From: an uncultured Woeseiaceae bacterium
GTDB taxonomy: Bacteria; Pseudomonadota; Gammaproteobacteria; Steroidobacterales; Woeseiaceae
Assembly (NCBI GenBank): GCA_947259985.1
Contig: CAMYOJ010000054.1
Span: forward strand, 31,310 to 93,668
Direction of reading: 5' to 3'
Length of the DNA stretch: 62,359 nt
Below the pieces are notes generated by a model. That model was given only the letters and a program-made list of their open reading frames with translations. It was not told the origin of the DNA and did not search any database. Shown piece by piece: positions 8,697-17,235 of the stretch. Within the stretch, counting starts at the first letter, position 1, and every line of letters starts with the position of its first letter. The position numbers were made by a program, and so were the translations under genes.

Positions 8697-10097
8697 ATGA
8701 TCAAACTCCGGCTAGCGGTTTTCTTGTGCGCGCTATACGCCACTTCGGCGTGTGCGGGTGATGCGCCTGCCACGATGCGAGTCGACTATTTCCACAGCGG
8801 CAACCAGTCGACTGAAATGTTCAGCCTCGACCAGGTCGTGATCGAGCCGCTACCCTGGACGGGCAATATGACGCAGCCGATCGACAGGACGCTGCGCGGC
8901 AAATACCTGTTCGAGATCGTCTCAGGTGGCGAGATCGCGTGGTCCAGGAGCTTCAGCAGTATCTACGGCGAGTGGGAGACGACCGGCGAGGCACGCAAGA
9001 TCAACCGCTCGTTCCACGAGTCAGTGCGTTTCCCGGCACAGACCGGGACCTTCGAGCTGGCCATGAAAAAACGCGGTCCCGGTAATGCCTTCGAAGAGAT
9101 CTGGCGCATCGAGCTCGATCCCTCGGATGTGCTCGTGCACCGCGAATCGGCAATGTACGCTGACGAGGTGGTAGCCATTCACGAAAGCGGTGACGCGGCG
9201 ACAAAAGTCGACCTGCTCCTGATGGGAGACGGCTACACGGCGGCCGAACACGACGCTTTTATCGCGAAAGCGAAGGAACTGACCCATATCCTGTTCTCGA
9301 CCTCACCGTTCAAGGAGCGCAGCGACGATTTCAATATCTGGGCCGTCGCGCCCGCGGCGGCGCAATCGGGCGTGTCTCGGCCGTCGACCGGCACGTTTCG
9401 CGACTCGCCGATCGCAGCGACCTATGACGCATTTCGCTCGGAGCGCTACATCCTGACGTTCGACAACAAGGCCATGCGCCGCATCGCCTCATCCGCGCCC
9501 TACGACTTCATCGAGATTCTCACCAATACCGAGGTCTACGGGGGCGGCGGCATCTACGGGCTGTTCAGTACCGCTGCCGCGAACAGCGAGTGGGCCCCGT
9601 ACCTGTTCGTCCACGAATTCGGCCATCATTTCGCAGGACTGGCCGATGAGTACTACACGAGTTCGGTGGCCTACGAAGCGCCCGCCGAAATTACCGAACC
9701 CTACGAACCCAACGTCACGGCGCTGCTCGATCCGGACAATCTCAAGTGGAAGCACCTCATGACGCCTAACACGCCGCTGCCCACGCCCTGGCCCAAGGCC
9801 CGATACGAGGAGCACTCGATGGCCTACCAGCAACGGCGCCGCGAAATGCGCGCCGCCAACGTCAGTGAGGCGGAGATGAACGCGCTGTTCCGCTACACCA
9901 AGGAATACGTTGAAACATTATTCGACCAATCGGGTCAAAATGGCAAAGTTGGCGCGTTCGAAGGCGGCAACTACCAGGCGGAAGGCTACTACCGGTCCGA
10001 ACAGAACTGCCTGATGTTCACGCGCTCCGAGTCGTTCTGTGCCGTGTGTGCCGAAGCTATCGGCAAGGTCATCGACGAATACACCCTGCAGGAGTAG
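8697..10097 (+). CDS. M64-family zinc metallopeptidase (IgA peptidase family), secreted
   Basis: This 466-residue protein has a signal peptide (LRLAVFLCALYATSACAG; the Cys near the cleavage site could make it a lipoprotein). After an N-terminal beta domain (about 25-160) comes the M64 peptidase domain, opened by LLLMGDGYTAAEHDAF, with the zinc motif HEFGHHFAGLADEYY (His306, Glu307, His310). C-terminal Cys residues (NCLMFTRSESFCAVCAEA) fit the family. The archetype cleaves IgA, but environmental members are probably general proteases; the target is unknown. The start is supported by an AGGGGA site. A 32-codon ORF with its own GGAG site begins 3 nt after the stop. Confidence 0.9.
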   Translation: MIKLRLAVFLCALYATSACAGDAPATMRVDYFHSGNQSTEMFSLDQVVIEPLPWTGNMTQPIDRTLRGKYLFEIVSGGEIAWSRSFSSIYGEWETTGEARKINRSFHESVRFPAQTGTFELAMKKRGPGNAFEEIWRIELDPSDVLVHRESAMYADEVVAIHESGDAATKVDLLLMGDGYTAAEHDAFIAKAKELTHILFSTSPFKERSDDFNIWAVAPAAAQSGVSRPSTGTFRDSPIAATYDAFRSERYILTFDNKAMRRIASSAPYDFIEILTNTEVYGGGGIYGLFSTAAANSEWAPYLFVHEFGHHFAGLADEYYTSSVAYEAPAEITEPYEPNVTALLDPDNLKWKHLMTPNTPLPTPWPKARYEEHSMAYQQRRREMRAANVSEAEMNALFRYTKEYVETLFDQSGQNGKVGAFEGGNYQAEGYYRSEQNCLMFTRSESFCAVCAEAIGKVIDEYTLQE

Positions 10098-10099
10098 AA

Positions 10100-10198
10100 A
10101 TGATGCAACGCTACTCGAAAACCACGGCGATACTCCTTGTCGCGTCAGCGTTCCTGCTGGCCGTCGAGGCCGCCCCTCGGTTTATCCGAATAACATAA
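10100..10198 (+). CDS. Putative 32-residue exported peptide or gene remnant
   Basis: A short reading frame starts with two ATGs 3 nt after the M64 peptidase stop and is served by GGAG inside that stop region. The product is basic at the start (MMQRYSKTT), has a hydrophobic core (AILLVASAFLLAVEA) and ends 8 residues later (PRFIRIT). That is the shape of a signal peptide with almost no mature part. It may be a real micropeptide translationally coupled to the protease, or the 5' end of a gene lost by truncation. The ~118 bp after it, up to the DUF1302 gene, hold no other frame. Confidence 0.4.
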   Translation: MMQRYSKTTAILLVASAFLLAVEAAPRFIRIT

Positions 10199-10316
10199 AT
10201 CCCCGCTTTGTGCGGGAATACGCCTATCCAAAGCCATTCGGCGTCCGACCGCAGGGGTCGGGTCGAGCATGGCTCTGTGCAAAACAATATAAGTCCAAAT
10301 CAGAGGATTCACCGAA

Positions 10317-12230
10317 ATGAACGGGCAAACAAGAAGCGCATCCATCGGGTTGCTGCTGGCATCGTGTGCGCTGAGCTTTCCTGCAGCAGCTGTCGAGTTT
10401 CAATGGGGAGAGGTCGAGGGCAGCTTCAACTCGCAGATCTCGCTGGGCGCCAACTGGCGCATGGAAGACATGGAGCCACGGCTGGTTACGCCGGGCAATG
10501 CGCCGGGCTATGGTACGGCATCCACCGGCACCGCCGACGACGGCGATCTTAACTACGAAGACGGCGACGTTTACTCGTTGATCCTGAAAGGCGTTCACGA
10601 CCTCGAGCTTCGCAAGGGCGATTTCGGGCTGTTCCTGCGCGGCAAGTACTGGTACGACGAGGAGCTCGAAAACGGTGATCGGCCTATTGGTAATTCGGCC
10701 AACCTGTACACCCCGAACGAGTCGCTGGACGACAGTGGCTTCGACGATTTCGCGCAAGCCTCGGGTATCGAACTGCTCGACGCATTTGTCTACGGCACGT
10801 TCTACCTCGGCGAATCGGAAGCGCCAATCGATATCCGAATCGGCGAGCAGGTAGCAAGCTGGGGCGAGAGCACGTTCATCCAGAACGGCATCAACATTAT
10901 CAACCCGATCGACGTCTCCGCTTTCCGGCGGCCGGGCGCCGAGATCAAGGAAGGCCTGCTGCCGGTGGGCATGGTGACAGTCTCCGCTGGCGTGACCAAC
11001 GCTCTGAATATTGACCTCTTTTATCAGTACGAATGGGAAAAGACCGTCATCGACGCTTGCGGCACGTATTTCTCGACGAATGACGTCGGCGCAACGGGCT
11101 GCAACGTCGTCACGGTGAGGAACGACTTTAGCGACCAATTCAACATGGCAAACGGCTTGTTCGTCACGCGGCTGCCCGACATCGAGGCCGACGACGATGG
11201 CCAGTACGGTATTGGCATCCGCTACTTCGCGGAACAGCTCGCCGGCTCGGAATTCGGCCTCTACTACATGAACTACCACAGCCGAACGCCGTTCCTGGGT
11301 GGCTTCACCTCCACAAACCCGACCCTCGGCGGCCCGCCGAATGCGCCATTTATCCCGGGCGATCCGCTGGGCGGCAACCCGCAGTATTTTGCCGAATTCC
11401 CGGAAGACATCGAGCTGTGGGGCGCGAGCTTCGCCACCAATTTCGCGGGCTTCGCGATCTCCGGCGAAGTCAGCTACCGGCCGGACTACCCCGTGCAGAT
11501 CAATGCGACCGAGATCCTGACGGCCGCGCTGGGCTACGCGCCCTATTCGACCGTGACGCCGATCGTGCTGGCAGCCGGGTTCGGTAACCCGGTGTCAGGC
11601 TACGACGAGCTGCCGTTTACCCAGGCGCAGGTCACGTTCATCCGCTTCATCGACCAGGTCATGGGCGCCAGCCGCCTGTCGATCGCCGCCGAGATCGGTG
11701 GCAACTGGGTGGGCAGCCTGCCGGATCAATCGGTGCAGCGCTACGGCCGCAATACGATCTACGGCATGGGCGCCTTCGATCCTATACCGCTGTCCGACCT
11801 CGGCATCCCGCTGCCCGGCCCTGATCTGGCCTGCGACCAGCCCTTTATTCCGCCGCCGGACGATCAACTCCCGCCGCCACTCCAGGGTGTTCTGCCTACC
11901 ATCGTGCCGAACTCGAACACGACCAACTGCACCAACGACGGCTACGTGACCGACTCCTCCTGGGGTTACCGTATTCGCGGATCGCTCACCTATAACGACG
12001 TGTTTGCAGGCATCAACCTGACACCGAACTTCGCCTGGTCACATGACGTCGATGGGGTTTCGCCGAACACGAACTTCAATGAAGGCGCAAGAGCCCTGTC
12101 GCTCGGCGTCACGGCCGAGTACCTTAACCGCTATACTGGCGCGCTGTCCTACACAAGCTTCTCGGGTGGCGACTACAATACGATTGAAGATCGTGACTTC
12201 CTATCCTTCAGCGTATCCGTGAGTTTCTGA
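10317..12230 (+). CDS. DUF1302 outer-membrane beta-barrel protein
   Basis: This 637-residue protein has a signal peptide (LLLASCALSFPAAAV) and then alternating amphipathic strands rich in Tyr, Gly and Asn, ending in a C-terminal Phe (LSFSVSVSF), the signature for BAM-dependent insertion. It matches the DUF1302 family by its N-terminal WGEVEGSFNSQISLGANWR and the WGESTFIQNGINIINP segment. The family regularly precedes DUF1329, Asp-box and MMPL/RND genes and is thought to form the outer-membrane part of a hydrophobic-substrate transport system. The substrate is not established. The ATG has an AGAGGA site, and an AATATAAG sequence about 30 nt upstream may be a -10 region. First gene of a four-gene operon. 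Confidence 0.9.
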   Translation: MNGQTRSASIGLLLASCALSFPAAAVEFQWGEVEGSFNSQISLGANWRMEDMEPRLVTPGNAPGYGTASTGTADDGDLNYEDGDVYSLILKGVHDLELRKGDFGLFLRGKYWYDEELENGDRPIGNSANLYTPNESLDDSGFDDFAQASGIELLDAFVYGTFYLGESEAPIDIRIGEQVASWGESTFIQNGINIINPIDVSAFRRPGAEIKEGLLPVGMVTVSAGVTNALNIDLFYQYEWEKTVIDACGTYFSTNDVGATGCNVVTVRNDFSDQFNMANGLFVTRLPDIEADDDGQYGIGIRYFAEQLAGSEFGLYYMNYHSRTPFLGGFTSTNPTLGGPPNAPFIPGDPLGGNPQYFAEFPEDIELWGASFATNFAGFAISGEVSYRPDYPVQINATEILTAALGYAPYSTVTPIVLAAGFGNPVSGYDELPFTQAQVTFIRFIDQVMGASRLSIAAEIGGNWVGSLPDQSVQRYGRNTIYGMGAFDPIPLSDLGIPLPGPDLACDQPFIPPPDDQLPPPLQGVLPTIVPNSNTTNCTNDGYVTDSSWGYRIRGSLTYNDVFAGINLTPNFAWSHDVDGVSPNTNFNEGARALSLGVTAEYLNRYTGALSYTSFSGGDYNTIEDRDFLSFSVSVSF

Positions 12231-12268
12231 CTCGCCGGCCGAAAATGAAAAGCAGGAGCATGAACACA

Positions 12269-13624
12269 ATGAAAAAACTGACAACTATCACGGTAGCGGC
12301 AGCGCTGGGCCTGATCGCACAGGGCGCGCTCGCGGACCTCACGCCGGACGAGGTGGCTCGCCTCGGTGGTGACGAACTCACGCCCATGGGTGCCGAACGT
12401 GCCGGCAACGCCGCGGGTACGATTCCCGCCTGGACCGGCGGCATTACGGAACTGCCCGCCGGCTACGTCGAAGATCAGCCGCTGGTCGACCCGTTCCCGG
12501 GTGACCAGCCGCAGTTCGCAATCACGGCGGCAAACTACGAGCAATACCAGGACAACCTGTCGCCCGGCCAGATTGCGCTCTTAAAGCGCTATCCGGACAC
12601 GTTCAGGATGCCGGTTTACCAGTCCCGTCGTTCGGCCGCCTACCCTGACGAGATGTACGCAGCCTACAAGGAGGATGCGATAGATAACGCGACGACGGAC
12701 GGCGGCAACGGCCTCGCGAACGTCGATTCCTACCTGCCGTTCCCGATCCCGAAGTCCGGCATAGAGGTCATCTGGAATCACGTACTGCGCTATCGCGGCG
12801 GCAGCGTGCGGCGCGTCTATGCACAGATTCCCGTGCAGGCGAATGGCGCGTTCAGCCCGGTCGTCCTCGACGAGCAACTGACCTTCGCCAACGCGTTGCC
12901 GGGTGCACCGGACAATCGCCTGTTCTATTTCAAACAGGCAATCAAGGCGCCGGCACGGCTCGAAGGTGACGTGCTGCTCGTGCACGAGAACATCAACCAG
13001 ATCGCCGAACCGCGGGCGGCGTGGATTTACAACGCCGGCCAGCGCCGCGTGCGCCGCGCACCCGACGTCCAGTACGACGGCCCGGGCACGGCATCCGACG
13101 GCCTGCGCACCTCCGACGATCTCGACCTTTACAATGGCGCGCCGGACAAGTACGACTGGAAGCTCATCGGCAAGAAGGAAATGTATATTCCGTACAATGC
13201 CTACCGTCTGCTGGACAAGAGCAAGAAGTACAAGGACATCGTGCTCAAAGGCCACCTCAACCCCGACTACCTGCGCTATGAATTGCATCGCGTCTGGATT
13301 GTCGAAGCCACGCTAAAAGAAGGCCAGCGGCACATCTATGCACGCCGGACCTTCTACATTGACGAGGACACCTGGCAGATCAGCGCTGCGGATCTCTACG
13401 ACGGACGTGGCGAGATGTGGCGCGTGAAAGAAGCACACAATCTCTCACACTACCAGGTCAAGGTGCCGTGGTACGCCCTCGAGACCTCGCACGACCTGAT
13501 CTCCGGACGGCATCTGCCGCAGGGTTTGGCCAACGAGCTCAAGGGCTATCAGTACCAGTGGGAGTACAAGGTCACTGAACGCGAGTACACGCCGGCTGCG
13601 CTGCGTCGTTCCGGAGTGCGTTAA
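12269..13624 (+). CDS. DUF1329 periplasmic protein (LolA/LolB-like fold family)
   Basis: This protein is 451 residues from the chosen start. An in-frame ATG at 12245 would add 8 residues, but only the ATG at 12269 gives a normal signal peptide (MKKLTTITVAAALGLIAQG), and an AGGAG site lies 10 nt before it. The mature part matches DUF1329: the YCEQ-less N-terminal region with GGITELPAGY, a central IPKSGIEVIWNHVLRYRGG stretch, and the late LKGHLNPDYLRYELHRVW and ARRTFYIDEDTW motifs. Solved DUF1329 structures resemble lipoprotein carriers, so it may ferry a lipid or hydrophobic compound between the RND pump and the DUF1302 barrel. That role is inferred from fold and operon. Confidence 0.9.
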   Translation: MKKLTTITVAAALGLIAQGALADLTPDEVARLGGDELTPMGAERAGNAAGTIPAWTGGITELPAGYVEDQPLVDPFPGDQPQFAITAANYEQYQDNLSPGQIALLKRYPDTFRMPVYQSRRSAAYPDEMYAAYKEDAIDNATTDGGNGLANVDSYLPFPIPKSGIEVIWNHVLRYRGGSVRRVYAQIPVQANGAFSPVVLDEQLTFANALPGAPDNRLFYFKQAIKAPARLEGDVLLVHENINQIAEPRAAWIYNAGQRRVRRAPDVQYDGPGTASDGLRTSDDLDLYNGAPDKYDWKLIGKKEMYIPYNAYRLLDKSKKYKDIVLKGHLNPDYLRYELHRVWIVEATLKEGQRHIYARRTFYIDEDTWQISAADLYDGRGEMWRVKEAHNLSHYQVKVPWYALETSHDLISGRHLPQGLANELKGYQYQWEYKVTEREYTPAALRRSGVR

Positions 13625-13647
13625 GACATAGACACCGGGGGGTGATA

Positions 13648-14844
13648 ATGAGGCGATCTGGAGCCGCTAGAAATGGAACTAAATCCGCGTCCATAAGAAC
13701 CGCCGCCATCAGCGCGGCGGTCCTTATCGGGGCACTTGGCTGGCTGGGCGTGGGCTATGGCTCGCCAACAGAGTTTGCACTGCTGCCCGCCCTCAAATCG
13801 GAGCTCGCTGAACAAAGCCTGTTACTCGATATCGCACGAAACGATGGCCGGTTACTGGTTGTAGGAGAACGAGGTCATATCCTTTATTCCGACGACGATG
13901 CACAGTCCTGGACGCAGGCAGACGTTCCCGTTTCCCTGGCAATCACGTCTGTGACATTTGCCGGCCCAGGCCAGGCATGGGCGACGGCACATGACGGCTT
14001 TCTGTTGCACTCTGCCGATAACGGTACGACCTGGCAGGTAAAACTGACCGGATCGGACGTGGCGAAGCTGTCCGTCGGTGCCATCGAACAGCGCATCGAG
14101 GCACAGCGGTCGGCGGTAGCCGAGGCCACGCCCGAAAACCGCGAAGACCTCGAATGGGCGCTCGATGACAGCCTGTTTGCCCTCGAGGAAGCGACGGCAG
14201 CCGTCGACGTCGGCATGACCTCACCGATGCTCTCGGTCTGGTTCGCCAACGCTCGCGACGGCTACGCGCTGGGCGCCTACGGCGTATTCCTGCGCACCCG
14301 CGACGGCGGGGAGACCTGGGTGATGGAGGGCAACCGGCTCGACAACCCCGACAAGTATCACCTCTACAGCCTCGCTCGTTCCTCTGCGGGCACGCTGCTG
14401 GTGGCCGGCGAGGCTGGCACATTATTGCGCTCGCTCGACAATGGCGACAGCTGGATGCGCATCGAGTCCATTTACCCCGGCTCGTTTTTCGGGGCCGTCG
14501 CAACCAGCGACGGCAGCCTGCTGATCTACGGACTCCGGGGCAATGTATTTCGTTCCACTGACGAGGGCGAAACCTGGACAAGTGTCGACACTGGCGACCA
14601 GCGCACGCTGATGTGCGGCACCGCCACCGATGATGGCTCGGTTATTCTTGCGGGGTCGGCCGGCGTAATCCTGTACAGCGATGACAATGGCGCGAACTTC
14701 CGTCCCGTACCGACTGAAGGCGGCAGGGTCTACAGCGGCGTCAGCGCGGCACCGGGCGGCGACCTGGTGACGGTGGGCTTCGGCGGCATTTCCGTCGTCG
14801 ATCCGAATCTGAGCAGCATGGCGGCGGGGGATGGCAATGAGTGA
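13648..14844 (+). CDS. Asp-box (BNR/YCF48-like) beta-propeller protein, exported
   Basis: This 398-residue protein has an N-terminal hydrophobic segment (AAISAAVLIGALGWLGVGYG, about 20-40) that is either a signal peptide or an anchor. The mature part is a propeller with six Asp-box turns of S-x-D-x-G-x-x-W type: DDDAQSW, ADNGTTW, RDGGETW, LDNGDSW, TDEGETW and a last DDNGANF that lacks the Trp. Its relatives include the photosystem II assembly factor YCF48; in this operon type it is taken as a periplasmic scaffold for the pump. I chose the ATG at 13648 over a GTG at 13642, since the G-run before it provides the ribosome site. The 3' end overlaps the pump gene by 14 nt. Confidence 0.88.
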   Translation: MRRSGAARNGTKSASIRTAAISAAVLIGALGWLGVGYGSPTEFALLPALKSELAEQSLLLDIARNDGRLLVVGERGHILYSDDDAQSWTQADVPVSLAITSVTFAGPGQAWATAHDGFLLHSADNGTTWQVKLTGSDVAKLSVGAIEQRIEAQRSAVAEATPENREDLEWALDDSLFALEEATAAVDVGMTSPMLSVWFANARDGYALGAYGVFLRTRDGGETWVMEGNRLDNPDKYHLYSLARSSAGTLLVAGEAGTLLRSLDNGDSWMRIESIYPGSFFGAVATSDGSLLIYGLRGNVFRSTDEGETWTSVDTGDQRTLMCGTATDDGSVILAGSAGVILYSDDNGANFRPVPTEGGRVYSGVSAAPGGDLVTVGFGGISVVDPNLSSMAAGDGNE

Positions 14845-17215
14845 AACACGCAGAGATCCGACGGGCCTCAATGGCGCCAAACCACCGCTGGCGGAACGGC
14901 TGCTATTCGAAAATCGCGTCGTCGTTATCGTCCTGTTTGTACTACTGACTCTCTTCTTCGGCTACCAGGCCTCGCAGCTCAGGCCCGACGCGAGCTTCGA
15001 GAAGATGATCCCGACCTCGCACCCCTATATCCAGAACTACCTGCGAAACAGGGCGGACCTTGCAAGTCTGGGCAACTCGATACGCATCATCGTACAAACG
15101 AACGAAGGCGATATTTTCGACAAGGAATTCCAGGAAGCCCTGCAGAAAATCAACGACGAGGTGTTTTACATTGCCGGCGTCGACCGTGCCGGCCTGCAAT
15201 CCATCTGGACACCTAACGTCCGCTGGAGCGAAGTCACCGAAGAAGGATTTCGTGGCGGCGCGGTCATTCCCGACTCCTACGACGGCTCGCAGGAATCCCT
15301 CGACCAGCTCAGGATCAACGTTCTGCGCTCGGGACAGGTTGGTCGCCTGGTCGCCAACAATTTCGAGTCGGCAACTATCATCGCGCCGCTGACCGATACC
15401 AACCCCGACACCGGTGAACGGCTCGACTACCGCGACTTTTCTGACAGCATCGAACAGTTGGTGCGCGACAAGTACGAAACGGACACGATCAAGATACGTG
15501 TCACGGGCTTTGCCAAGATCGTTGGCGACCTTATCGAGGGGGCGGCGCAGGTTGCGCTCTTCTTCCTGGCCGCATGGGTGATTACGAAGGTCTTGCTGCT
15601 TCTGTACTCTCGCTGCTACTACGCAACGCTTATTCCACTGCTCTGCTCGACGATCGCGGTTGTGTGGCAACTCGGCCTGTTGCACACCATGGGCTTCGGC
15701 CTCGATCCCTATTCGATGCTGGTGCCGTTCCTTGTTTTCGCCATCGGCATCAGCCACGGCGTGCAGATCATCAACAATGTCGCGGCCCGCTTCTATTTTG
15801 GCGTCGGCGCATTCTGGTCGGCAAGGCGTGCGTTTCGGGCCCTGTACATCGCGGGCCTTATTGCGCTGGTCAGCGACGGCATTGGTTTCCTCACGCTGAT
15901 GGTCATCGAGATCCCTGTCATCCAGGAACTCGCACTCACGGCGAGCATTGGCGTCGCTGTGCTGATCTTCACCAACCTGCTACTCATGCCGGTGCTGCTG
16001 TCCTACACGGGGCTCACCAGGTCCTGCATGAACTACGTCAAACGCAGGGAGGAGAATCCGCCCCGCCTGTGGCCGTTTGTCGCCAGGTTCGCCAAGCCAC
16101 CGTTTGCGCCGGCGACGATCATCGTCGGCATCGCTCTGTTTGCCGTTGGCCTGTACGGCGGCAGAGACCTGCGTATCGGCGACCTCGATCCCGGTGCGCC
16201 CGAGCTTCGACCGGATTCGCGCTACAACCTGGACAATGCCTACCTCACAGAGAACTTCTCCACCAGTACGGACGTATTCGTCACGATGGTGGAAACGCCG
16301 CCACAGCAGTGCGGCGACTACAAGACCGTGGCTGCCATCGACCGCTTCCAGTCAGCAATGAGCAACACCCCCGGCGTCCAATCGGTGATCTCGCTCATAA
16401 ATATCTCCAAGCGCGTGACCATGGCGATGAACGAGGGCAATCCGAAGTGGCATGCCCTGAGCCGAAATCGCTACATCCTGAATAACTCACTGGCCCACGT
16501 GCCAAGCAATCTCATAAACACCGATTGCAGCATGGTGCCCGTCCTGATCTTCCTGGATGACCACAAGGCCGAGACGCTCGAGGCCGTCACCCGCGACGCT
16601 GAAGCGTTTGCCGATCAGTACAACGATGAGGAGATCCGGTTTGTCCTGGCGGCGGGTAACTCCGGAATCGAGTCGGCCACTAATGTAGTGATAAGCGCCG
16701 CGCAATACCACATGCTGGCGCTGGTATACGGCGTCGTGAGTTTTCTTGTTTTCCTCACGTTCCGGTCGTGGCGTGCCGTGGTCTGTATTGTCCTGCCCCT
16801 GGCGCTGACATCGGTCCTTGGCCAGGCGCTGATGGCGTTCCTTGGAATCGGTGTGAAGGTTGCGACGCTGCCTGTTATCGCGCTCGGCGTTGGCATTGGT
16901 GTCGACTACGGAATCTACATTTACAGCAAGATGGATACGTACCTGAAGCGGGGCTTCGACGTCTACGATTCGTATGTTCGAACATTGCGCACAACGGGCA
17001 TGGCCGTGGGTTTCACGGGCTTTACGCTGGCTATCGGCGTAGGAACCTGGATGTTATCGCCGATCAAGTTCCAGGCCGATATGGGTTTGATGCTGACGTT
17101 CATGTTCCTCTGGAACATGCTCGGCGCGCTGACCTTGCTCCCCGCGCTCGCCAGTTACCTCGTCAAGGCAACGCCGGAGACCGCTGAACCGGCGCCCGTC
17201 GAGGCTACTGCCTGA
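14831..17215 (+). CDS. MMPL/RND superfamily transporter
   Basis: This 794-residue pump of the hydrophobe/amphiphile-lipid branch has an N-terminal helix (VVVIVLFVLLTLFFG), a first periplasmic domain (about 60-235), five to six helices with VFAIGISHGVQIINN, a second periplasmic domain (about 430-600) and a second helix bundle with GVGIGVDYGIYIY, whose Asp is the likely proton carrier. It is shorter than AcrB-type pumps and closer to the MmpL/HpnN class that moves lipids or terpenoids. The gene starts inside the end of the propeller gene (14-nt overlap), so translation is coupled. No membrane-fusion protein or TolC is encoded nearby; DUF1329 and DUF1302 presumably take those places. Confidence 0.92.
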   Translation: MAMSETRRDPTGLNGAKPPLAERLLFENRVVVIVLFVLLTLFFGYQASQLRPDASFEKMIPTSHPYIQNYLRNRADLASLGNSIRIIVQTNEGDIFDKEFQEALQKINDEVFYIAGVDRAGLQSIWTPNVRWSEVTEEGFRGGAVIPDSYDGSQESLDQLRINVLRSGQVGRLVANNFESATIIAPLTDTNPDTGERLDYRDFSDSIEQLVRDKYETDTIKIRVTGFAKIVGDLIEGAAQVALFFLAAWVITKVLLLLYSRCYYATLIPLLCSTIAVVWQLGLLHTMGFGLDPYSMLVPFLVFAIGISHGVQIINNVAARFYFGVGAFWSARRAFRALYIAGLIALVSDGIGFLTLMVIEIPVIQELALTASIGVAVLIFTNLLLMPVLLSYTGLTRSCMNYVKRREENPPRLWPFVARFAKPPFAPATIIVGIALFAVGLYGGRDLRIGDLDPGAPELRPDSRYNLDNAYLTENFSTSTDVFVTMVETPPQQCGDYKTVAAIDRFQSAMSNTPGVQSVISLINISKRVTMAMNEGNPKWHALSRNRYILNNSLAHVPSNLINTDCSMVPVLIFLDDHKAETLEAVTRDAEAFADQYNDEEIRFVLAAGNSGIESATNVVISAAQYHMLALVYGVVSFLVFLTFRSWRAVVCIVLPLALTSVLGQALMAFLGIGVKVATLPVIALGVGIGVDYGIYIYSKMDTYLKRGFDVYDSYVRTLRTTGMAVGFTGFTLAIGVGTWMLSPIKFQADMGLMLTFMFLWNMLGALTLLPALASYLVKATPETAEPAPVEATA

Positions 17216-17235
17216 AGGGCGAAGACCGGCGCTGC

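Noticed and set aside
10199..10222. Small GC hairpin (CCCGC-TTTGT-GCGGG) considered as terminator of the M64 gene
   Set aside because: Stem of only 5 bp and no T-run after it.
10224..11279. 351-codon frame antisense to the DUF1302 gene
   Set aside because: Shadow of a clear barrel gene; composition (Val/Ala/Asp-rich without domains) is typical of antisense translation.
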